This document shows, in pieces, positions 1 through 5,187 of a stretch of 5,187 nt of DNA. The notes beneath the pieces are model-generated. The model made no database searches. It saw nothing but the letters and a program-made list of their open reading frames with translations, and was not told the origin of the DNA. This DNA is from Verrucomicrobiota bacterium (GTDB taxonomy: Bacteria > Verrucomicrobiota > Verrucomicrobiae > Chthoniobacterales > UBA10450): NCBI GenBank assembly GCA_003219495.1, contig QHOZ01000114.1, positions 1 to 5,187 on the forward strand, written 5' to 3'. A program made the translations under genes and the position numbers. Position 1 is the stretch's first letter. Each line of letters begins with the position of its first letter.

Positions 1-1
1 G

Positions 2-253
2 GATGGCGCGTGGGTTGAGTATGAATTAGGACCGACCACAATCGGTGTTGGTTGTCATCCTGCGTGGAAACCGTCGCGTGATGGAACAACGGTCGCGTTT
101 GAAGTTCAAAATATCGACGATGCGATCAAGAAATTGAAAGAGCGCGGTGTCACGTTCGATATGGATAAAAACGAAACGCCAGTTTGTTTCATGGCGCAGT
201 TACGCGACCCGGATGGAAACAAAATCGTGATCCACCAGCGCAAAAAGAAATAA
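2..253 (+). CDS. VOC (glyoxalase/bleomycin-resistance fold) family protein, C-terminal part
   Basis: Only the last 83 residues are in the window; the gene begins upstream. The reading frame is open from base 2 to the TAA at 251-253. The visible part has the second half of a vicinal-oxygen-chelate module: a beta strand (TVAFEV), a helix with [12 protein letters not shown], and the closing strand pair with [11 protein letters not shown], followed by a basic KKK tail. This is typical of small VOC proteins (about 120-140 aa) annotated as glyoxalase, dioxygenase or bleomycin-resistance-like. At the place where glyoxalase I carries a metal-binding Glu after DPDG, this protein has Val (N-K-I-V). A glyoxalase I type metal site therefore looks incomplete and no reaction can be assigned. 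It ends 2 nt before sucD, so the two are probably cotranscribed. Fold assignment is good; function is unknown. Confidence 0.82.
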   Translation, partial: DGAWVEYELGPTTIGVGCHPAWKPSRDGTTVAFEVQNIDDAIKKLKERGVTFDMDKNETPVCFMAQLRDPDGNKIVIHQRKKK

Positions 254-255
254 CG

Positions 256-1131
<876 letters not shown>

Positions 1132-1147
1132 CGCGCCGGCTTTCGGA

Positions 1148-1672
1148 TCAATCGGATTTCCGAGCAGGCTGACCTTTCGCCTCCTGTTCGCGATAAAGCG
1201 ACGGCGCTCCAGCAACGCGCACGAGTTCATCTATGTACGCACCAAATTCTTTGCTGAACCAATGGCAGCGCGTCTGCCACCACGTTTGGATTCCAGGGTA
1301 TGCGATAATATCGCGCATCGGCGCTTCGAAGCCGCGCCACACTCGCGGATCCAAGTGACCTTCAAGTTTTTGGTAATACATCTCTTCGAAAATGCGAAAC
1401 AGATGATCAATGAGAGCGTTGAAGCGCGGCAAATCGCCGCCCTTAATTGAATCGTAATCGGTCACTCCTCGATACCACAGTTCTCCCATCTGCGGATTTC
1501 CGGCGAGCCCTTGAAGAAAACCGTTGAAGGCTTCCCCCATCGATCGCATCGACGCGAGCCGCGTCTGGCGCGCGTTGCCGCGCACCTGCAACGCCAGATA
1601 GAACACAGAAATGACCACCGCGATTGCGCCGATAATTTGCCCCAGAGCGCTGATTGCTTCCCAGTTCATCAT
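1148..1672 (-). CDS. Conserved hypothetical protein with one N-terminal membrane segment
   Basis: A 174-residue protein of unknown function. The start MMNWEAISALGQ is followed by one hydrophobic segment at about residues 9-30 (IIGAIAVVISVFYLALQV), then RGNARQTRLA and a soluble, mostly helical region rich in Trp, Phe and Tyr (for example MYYQKLEG and WWQTRCHWF). The layout of N-terminal membrane anchor, a short Arg/Gln-rich stretch and a helical body of about 140 residues matches a widespread group of uncharacterised bacterial proteins that start like MNWEAIGAIGE; that match is from memory. The start at 1672 is supported by a 4-nt ATGA overlap with the stop codon of the upstream M48 protease gene. 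A second ATG directly follows at 1669. The frame stays open far upstream (to 2170), but that part is antisense or out-of-frame to the protease and is not coding. The overlap suggests coupled translation with the protease and perhaps a shared membrane role. Confidence 0.85.
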   Translation of the reverse strand: MMNWEAISALGQIIGAIAVVISVFYLALQVRGNARQTRLASMRSMGEAFNGFLQGLAGNPQMGELWYRGVTDYDSIKGGDLPRFNALIDHLFRIFEEMYYQKLEGHLDPRVWRGFEAPMRDIIAYPGIQTWWQTRCHWFSKEFGAYIDELVRVAGAPSLYREQEAKGQPARKSD

Positions 1673-2988
1673 TCGGTCGCCGGGTCGGGCGCATTTAGAT
1701 TTCCGCAGGGCAAGTGCGCGACTTTCCAGTCCATTCCCATTTGGATGCGCGCGCGGCCGCTTGGATGATCGAAGAAAATAAACTCTTCGAGCGGTGTCGG
1801 ATCGAGTTTGCGATAAGCGCCGAGCTTTAGCGCGATGCTCGCTTCGCCGTCGGGCTCGCGCGAAGTGTTGATGCCGAATTGATCCGCTTCGCGTTCGGTC
1901 GTGCGCACGATTGAATTCAAAACCGGCGTCTTGAGAAACGTGAACGTGACGAAGATCAACATCAGCAGCGGCAATCCCGCGGGATCGTCGATGCCGCGCA
2001 CTTGCCAGCGACCTCCCCAGCGGCGCAACGCCCAATCGAAAGCGAAGCGTCCAATTCCAAAGCCAAACAGCGCGACGACTCCAAAATAAATTGTGAGCTT
2101 CGCGCCATGATTCAAAACGTAATGGCCCATCTCGTGCGCCATGACCGCGCGAATCTCGGCAACGGAGCATTGCTTGAGCAAATTGTCGTTGAGCGCGATC
2201 CGCGTTGTGCCGAGAAGTCCGGCGACGTTCGCGCTCACCCGCGTCGTTTGACGCGACGCATCGACCTCGAAAACTTGTTTCACCGGAATTTCATTCGCCT
2301 GCGCCATCGCCAGAATCGGATCGCGAATTTTTGGATCGGTCAGCGGCTTGTAAGTGTTGAAAAGCGGCTCAACGAAAACCGGAAAGATGAAATTCCCAAT
2401 AAACGACAAAACGACGACGACGAGCGTTCCCCACAGCCACCAGCTTCGCGGCGCGCGCCGGAAAACCGCATATAAGATCGACAACGCAATCGTGCCGGCG
2501 ATGAGACCGACCAAGAGCGCGATCAATTGTTCGGCAAACCATGGTCCAAATGTTTGAGTGGCGAATCCGTACTGATGTTCGCGAAAAAAGAATTGGTACG
2601 CGGTGAGGGGAAAACTCAACACCGCGACTATCACGATGTAGACGATGTTGTAGAGAATCACCTGGAGAGATCGCGAGCCGCTCCGGCGTACTGCAAAGTC
2701 GCGCAGTCGCGCGGAAATCCTGGAGGCGAGGAGAAAGATCGAGATTGCCGCGCCGACCAGAAAATTCCAGAACAACAACCAATAGCCGCCTTCGAAGTAA
2801 GCGTCCGATTTCGCGCGTTGATCGGCCGGGACGGTGTCGAGCAACGCTTTGGTCGCGGCGACCGGATCGAACGACGATGTCGATCCAACGGGTGAAGGCG
2901 AAGTTTGCTGCGCGGGAATTGGACTCAAAAACGCCAGCAGAAAAATCAGCGCGAACAAAAGCACCCGCGAAATCATTGCGTCAGACAT
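1669..2988 (-). CDS. M48 family (Ste24/CAAX prenyl protease 1-like) integral membrane zinc metalloprotease
   Basis: This 439-residue protein is a complete Ste24-like peptidase. An N-terminal hydrophobic segment (about 6-26, signal-like, ending AQQ) is followed by a Ser/Pro/Thr-rich linker, then membrane segments at roughly 68-88, 108-131, 151-176 and 184-204. The Ste24-type motif FPVFVEPLFNTYKPL at 202-216 leads into the catalytic domain. HEMGH at 285-289 gives two zinc-ligand His and the catalytic Glu286. The E-x-x-A-D motif at 365-369 supplies the third ligand, Glu365. Further hydrophobic segments lie at about 299-316 and 337-353, and the DHPS motif at 407-410 is typical of the C-terminal part of this family. 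In eukaryotes Ste24 cleaves prenylated CAAX proteins. Bacteria lack that substrate, so a role in membrane protein quality control is more likely, but this is inference. The start at 2988 has a distant GAAGG 11 nt upstream; an ATG at residue 5 is also possible. It is probably the first gene of a two-gene unit. Confidence 0.95.
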   Translation of the reverse strand: MSDAMISRVLLFALIFLLAFLSPIPAQQTSPSPVGSTSSFDPVAATKALLDTVPADQRAKSDAYFEGGYWLLFWNFLVGAAISIFLLASRISARLRDFAVRRSGSRSLQVILYNIVYIVIVAVLSFPLTAYQFFFREHQYGFATQTFGPWFAEQLIALLVGLIAGTIALSILYAVFRRAPRSWWLWGTLVVVVLSFIGNFIFPVFVEPLFNTYKPLTDPKIRDPILAMAQANEIPVKQVFEVDASRQTTRVSANVAGLLGTTRIALNDNLLKQCSVAEIRAVMAHEMGHYVLNHGAKLTIYFGVVALFGFGIGRFAFDWALRRWGGRWQVRGIDDPAGLPLLMLIFVTFTFLKTPVLNSIVRTTEREADQFGINTSREPDGEASIALKLGAYRKLDPTPLEEFIFFDHPSGRARIQMGMDWKVAHLPCGNLNAPDPATE

Positions 2989-3064
2989 AATGAAAGCGGC
3001 CTTCGAAGAAAAGAAGTCTATTGTCGGACGTAACCAGCGACGCCTCCGGACGGTCTCTTATTAC
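2989..3064. promoter_or_regulatory. Divergent intergenic region
   Basis: These 76 bp separate the start codons of the M48 protease (leftwards) and the secreted esterase (rightwards), so promoters for both units are expected here or inside the opposite gene. I found no pair of -35/-10 boxes good enough to name: TTGTCG at 3021-3026 lacks a matching -10 at the right distance. An alternative ATG at 2990, in frame with the esterase, would extend it 25 residues across this gap. It would put a charged stretch before the signal peptide, so I do not use it. Confidence 0.3.
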
Positions 3065-3850
3065 ATGAGAACATTCACTCTGTGGCTGATCGCCGCATCA
3101 TGCGCGCTCGCGAGCGCCTTTGCCGCGCCGGCGCCGATGACGTTCACGATCGACGGCGTGAATCGTGAAGCGCTGATTTATCTTCCCGCGACAACTTCTA
3201 CATCGAAAGCGCCGGTGATCTTCGCTTTCCATGGTCATGGCGGAAACATGTATTTCTCCGCAAACGGAATGGCGTTTCAAAAATATTGGCCGGAAGCGAT
3301 CGTCGTTTATCCACAAGGTCTACCGACGCCCGGAATTGTTCTCGATCACGAAGGAAAGAAATCCGGCTGGCAGCGCGAACCCGGTCAGGAACAGGATCGC
3401 GATCTGAAATTCGTCGACACGATCCTGAAAACTTTGCGCGAAAAATATTCGATCGACGATTCGCGCATTTACGCGACCGGCTTTTCGAACGGCGGTTTAT
3501 TCACGTATTTGCTTTTAACGTATCGCGCGAATGTGTTTGCCGCGTTCGCGCCGGGCGGTTCGGCTTTGCTCCCGCAACTTTCGCTAACCACCGCGCGGCC
3601 GGTGTTTCATTATGCCGGCCAAAGCGATCGCCTCGCGAAGTTCGAGAAGCAGCAGGCGACGATCGACAAGTTGCGCGCGTTCAACGGCTGCGCGGCGCAA
3701 GGTGAATCCTGTGGCGCGCAATGCACGGCTTACAAATCGGCCAAAGGCGCAGACGTCGAGACGTTCATCCATCCGCTGGGACACATTTATCCGCAGCAGG
3801 TTACGCCGTTGATCGTGAAGTTTTTCCAGGACCATCCGCGCTCCGGCTAG
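3065..3850 (+). CDS. Secreted alpha/beta-hydrolase, PHB depolymerase/feruloyl esterase-like (LpqC-type)
   Basis: A 261-residue exported esterase. Residues 1-20 form a Sec signal peptide (MRTFTLWLIAASCALASAFA, probable cut near AFA). The mature part is a compact alpha/beta-hydrolase: the oxyanion-hole motif FHGHGG at 55-60, the strand VVYPQG at 80-85, a GW at 101-102 in a loop, the nucleophile elbow GFSNGG at 139-144 with Ser141, the acid Asp188 in AGQSD, and His240 in HPLGH. The layout matches the polyhydroxybutyrate depolymerase/feruloyl esterase-like group (Esterase_phd, COG3509), which cleaves ester bonds in polymers or plant-derived substrates outside the cytoplasm. There is no separate polymer-binding domain, so the substrate cannot be told. 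Three Cys (209, 216, 220) near the C-terminus may form a disulfide. The ATG at 3065 is preferred because it begins the signal peptide directly; an ATG at 2990 in frame would bury it. No clear Shine-Dalgarno sequence is visible. Confidence 0.9.
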   Translation: MRTFTLWLIAASCALASAFAAPAPMTFTIDGVNREALIYLPATTSTSKAPVIFAFHGHGGNMYFSANGMAFQKYWPEAIVVYPQGLPTPGIVLDHEGKKSGWQREPGQEQDRDLKFVDTILKTLREKYSIDDSRIYATGFSNGGLFTYLLLTYRANVFAAFAPGGSALLPQLSLTTARPVFHYAGQSDRLAKFEKQQATIDKLRAFNGCAAQGESCGAQCTAYKSAKGADVETFIHPLGHIYPQQVTPLIVKFFQDHPRSG

Positions 3851-3874
3851 GCGCTTTCGGCTGGACTAAAAACT

Positions 3875-3900
3875 TCCGTCGATAAAAAATTGGCGACGGA
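3875..3900 (+). promoter_or_regulatory. Inverted repeat abutting the start codon of the small secreted protein gene
   Basis: TCCGTCG (3875-3881) and CGACGGA (3894-3900) form a perfect 7-bp stem around the 12-nt loop ATAAAAAATTGG. The last base of the right arm is the A of the ATG at 3900. In mRNA the hairpin would cover the normal ribosome-binding zone, where no Shine-Dalgarno motif is seen. It could affect initiation or end transcription weakly after the esterase; there is no T-run after the stem, and chance is possible. Confidence 0.3.
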
Positions 3901-4256
3901 TGAAAGGGCTTGCGTTTTGCGCAGCGATATTGTTTTTGATCGGCGATCTGCGCGGCCAGGCGCAACAAGGGTCGCCGGCAGACGCTGCGTTGTATGGCGC
4001 ATATCCAACGGACTACAAAGAGATCGTGATGAAATGGCTCAATCAACAATTGCTCGATGCCGCGGACGCGCGCATTGATTGGACAGGCGAGCCGAAACCG
4101 GCTGATCTTGGCAAGAACGGTCAGCATCTTTACGGTTACCTCGTCACTTTTGACGTCAACGCCCGCAACCGCTTCGGCGCTTACACCGGAAAACAAAAAC
4201 ACGGCGCGCTGATCAAAGACGGCCAGGTCATCAAAGGTTTAGGAATTGGTTATTAA
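3900..4256 (+). CDS. Small secreted protein of unknown function
   Basis: A 118-residue protein with an N-terminal signal peptide (MKGLAFCAAILFLIGDLRGQAQ, cut probably near residue 22) and a mature domain of about 95 residues. The mature part starts with YGAYPTDYKEIVMKWLNQQLLDAADARIDW and ends with the conserved-looking block FDVNARNRFGAYTGKQKH at 89-106, then a short strand pair ending KGLGIGY. I recall similar small exported proteins in several bacterial phyla (YP-x-x-Y-K near the start and VNA-x-N-x-FG-x-YTG near the end), all without assigned function; this is memory, not a search. The Cys at residue 7 lies inside the hydrophobic core without a lipobox, so a lipoprotein is unlikely. The gene follows the esterase by 49 nt and precedes the next gene by 2 nt. 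The start codon is embedded in a small inverted repeat (see 3875-3900). Confidence 0.85.
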   Translation: MKGLAFCAAILFLIGDLRGQAQQGSPADAALYGAYPTDYKEIVMKWLNQQLLDAADARIDWTGEPKPADLGKNGQHLYGYLVTFDVNARNRFGAYTGKQKHGALIKDGQVIKGLGIGY

Positions 4257-4258
4257 TT

Positions 4259-4849
4259 ATGAAACTCAACTCGCGTTCGAAATCGTCAGGCCAGGGAATC
4301 GTCATCGTCATCATTTTGGTGGTGCTCGCAGTCGGTGCTTGGTGGTATCTGCAGACCACGAACAAGACAGCTGAACAAGACGCGCGCCAATTCGGCCGCG
4401 AAACGATCAACCAGCTCGTCGTTAGCTACAATAAGGTGTGGCTCGACGAATACCTGAGCCCGCAGGCCAAGATCGCAATGGCTCCATCCGCCCGCGAATA
4501 TTTGGTCGGACGCTTCCGCCAGTTCGGTGCTCCGCAACAACCGATTCAAATCGAAGAGACAATCAGCTTCGATTCATCCATGGGCGGTCTAATTAAATAC
4601 GCGCCGAAAGGGATCTTCGTAGCGCATCTGAATTATCCGGGGCAGGGGGCAACGTTGCAGGTCGCAACTTCGCATCCGGAAACGCGTTGGCAGCTTGACG
4701 ACGTCACCTTTACGCCCGGAACCGCGCCGCATGTCGATCTTTGTGAAGTTGTAGTCGCCGCCGTCTCGGCGGCAATTACAAGGCGAGCAGTCGATCGAGC
4801 GAATCGAGGCAAATCTGCGACCACGTCTCGAGCGAGTCGCGACGCGTGA
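4259..4849 (+). CDS. Membrane-anchored protein of unknown function, probably with a non-native C-terminal tail
   Basis: A 196-residue protein with a basic N-terminus (K2, R6, K8), one membrane segment at about 13-31 (GIVIVIILVVLAVGAWWYL) and an expected extracytoplasmic domain of about 130 residues. That domain begins with a helix (EQDARQFGRETINQLVV), has LSPQAKIAMAPSAREYLVGRFRQFG in the middle, and continues as predicted beta strands (IFVAHLNYPG, ATLQVAT, RWQLDDVTF). This resembles small NTF2- or lumazine-binding-like periplasmic domains in outline only, and I do not assign a family. The ATG at 4259 lies 2 nt after the stop codon of the upstream secreted protein, so they are probably cotranslated. 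Residues from about 160 on (CEVVV onwards) are read through a hairpin and then through the antisense of the convergent Nudix gene. This Arg/Ala/Ser-rich tail looks unlike the rest. The native end may be near 4750, lost by a frame change. Confidence 0.78.
   Translation: MKLNSRSKSSGQGIVIVIILVVLAVGAWWYLQTTNKTAEQDARQFGRETINQLVVSYNKVWLDEYLSPQAKIAMAPSAREYLVGRFRQFGAPQQPIQIEETISFDSSMGGLIKYAPKGIFVAHLNYPGQGATLQVATSHPETRWQLDDVTFTPGTAPHVDLCEVVVAAVSAAITRRAVDRANRGKSATTSRASRDA
4749..4781. terminator. Strong hairpin at the junction of convergent genes (bidirectional terminator or dispersed palindrome)
   Basis: The left arm TTGTAGTCGCCGCCG (4749-4763) pairs with the right arm CGGCGGCAATTACAA (4767-4781) around the loop TCT. 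Of 15 positions, 13 are Watson-Crick pairs, one is a G-T wobble and one a C-A mismatch. The innermost 7 bp are pure G/C. The hairpin lies where the + and - strand genes end, as a shared terminator would. Neither strand has a U-run after the stem, so it is not a classical intrinsic terminator. The nearly symmetric ends (TTGTA and TACAA) also suit a REP-like interspersed element. On the - strand the right arm supplies the last Leu codon and the TAA stop of the Nudix gene. Confidence 0.6.
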
Positions 4850-5187
4850 GCAATTCTTCCTTCGTGAGAAACGACAGATTCGTGATCATTGCTTCGCGCT
4901 TCTCGACTTTCGGCTCGGCGAGTTTGAACACGTGAACAATACCGAGATGGACCTGGCCCACGTCGTTGCTGTCGTCGTTCAGTAGAGCAACGATGCAATC
5001 TTCGAATTTTGTATTGATCGAGATTTCTTCGCCCACTTCTCGTTCGACGCCGACGCGGTAAGCCGCTTCATCCAGCGCGAAGAGCGATTCGTCGCTTTCA
5101 TTCATGTGCCCGCCGATTCCGATTGAGCCTTTTGCGACCAGCCGTTGCTCGCCCGCTTTTTTTCCGCGGATGTAAAACAGGACGCGA
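4776..5187 (-). CDS. Nudix-like phosphoesterase (MutT family, COG4112-like), C-terminal part
   Basis: The last 136 residues are visible; the gene enters from beyond the right edge, and the frame is open from 5186 down to the TAA at 4776-4778. An internal Met at 5105 is not the start, because the same frame upstream encodes conserved sequence (FYIRGKKAGEQRLVAKG, then SIGIGGHMNESDES). The Nudix-type helix carries REVGEE (visible residues 49-54), the core that binds catalytic metal in Nudix hydrolases, which split nucleoside diphosphate-X bonds. The box is not canonical. Ser56 replaces the usual Gly, and the upstream Glu lies 8 rather than 7 residues before the Arg. The GGH motif (25-27) is too far from the helix for the normal G-x5-E spacing. 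Later motifs (LLNDDSNDVGQVHLGIVHVF, REAMITNLSFLT, LETWSQICLDSL) match, from memory, a MutT-family phosphoesterase group common in Verrucomicrobia. Substrate unknown. Confidence 0.85.
   Translation of the reverse strand, partial: RVLFYIRGKKAGEQRLVAKGSIGIGGHMNESDESLFALDEAAYRVGVEREVGEEISINTKFEDCIVALLNDDSNDVGQVHLGIVHVFKLAEPKVEKREAMITNLSFLTKEELLTRRDSLETWSQICLDSLDRLLAL

Noticed and set aside
184..255. In-frame upstream ATG that would lengthen SucD by 24 residues
   Set aside because: It lies inside the VOC gene in another frame, and the extra residues have no counterpart in the SucD family; the ATG at 256 gives the usual N-terminus and length.
1132..1147. Possible terminator between sucD and the convergent gene
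   Set aside because: Only a 4-bp stem can be formed around 1140-1165 and there is no T-run; not enough to call.
1673..2170. Open extension of the - strand 174-aa gene up to 2170
   Set aside because: It is an out-of-frame shadow of the M48 protease on the same strand, Arg/Ser-rich and without recognisable motifs; the ATGA overlap fixes the real start.
2002..2895. Several + strand frames antisense to the M48 protease
   Set aside because: All are Arg/Asn/Pro-rich shadow frames produced by codon bias on the opposite strand; the protease frame has catalytic motifs throughout.
2990..3064. Alternative ATG at 2990 extending the esterase by 25 residues
   Set aside because: The extension is charged, precedes an otherwise perfect signal peptide, and would abut the divergent start of the protease, leaving no promoter space.
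3104..3117. Perfect 14-bp palindrome GCGCTCGCGAGCGC
   Set aside because: It lies within the signal-peptide codons of the esterase (Ala-Leu-Ala-Ser) and is explained by the GC-rich codon choice; no second copy is seen in the window.
3801..4202. 133-aa - strand frame antisense to the small secreted protein
   Set aside because: It has no start context or family features, while the + strand frame has a signal peptide and a conserved-looking block.

Overview
The window is ordinary bacterial chromosome, densely coded on both strands, with no mobile element, CRISPR array, tRNA or rRNA that I can see. GC content is moderately high. Codon use favours GCG, CGC and GATC-containing triplets while keeping AAA/GAA for Lys/Glu. 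That style, together with the resemblance of the right-hand Nudix-like protein to homologues I remember from Verrucomicrobia, suggests a soil-type Verrucomicrobiota bacterium (Chthoniobacterales-like). This assignment is inference from memory, not a search result.

Left part (1-1131, + strand): the C-terminal end of a VOC/glyoxalase-fold protein, followed after 2 nt by a complete sucD (succinyl-CoA synthetase alpha subunit, TCA cycle). The beta-subunit gene sucC is not immediately upstream, where it usually lies.

Middle (1148-2988, - strand): a two-gene unit converging on sucD. It is read from 2988 leftwards: a Ste24-like, multi-pass M48 zinc metalloprotease, then a 174-residue protein with one membrane segment whose ATG overlaps the protease stop codon (ATGA), so the two are probably translationally coupled. 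A 76-bp gap (2989-3064) separates this unit from a divergent + strand gene.

Right part (3065-4849, + strand): a secreted alpha/beta-hydrolase of the PHB depolymerase/feruloyl esterase-like group with a complete Ser-Asp-His set, then a short secreted protein of unknown function, then (2 nt later) a membrane-anchored protein of unknown function. The last two look like an operon acting in the cell envelope.

Right edge (4776-5187, - strand): the C-terminal part of a Nudix-like phosphoesterase (MutT family) converging on the membrane-anchored gene. A strong 33-nt hairpin (4749-4781) sits exactly where the two genes meet. It carries the stop codon of the Nudix gene, and the + strand gene reads through it for another 68 nt of apparently non-native tail. 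This junction is the most unusual feature of the window. I found no convincing novel multi-gene system; the small envelope-protein pair at 3900-4849 is the best candidate for undescribed biology.
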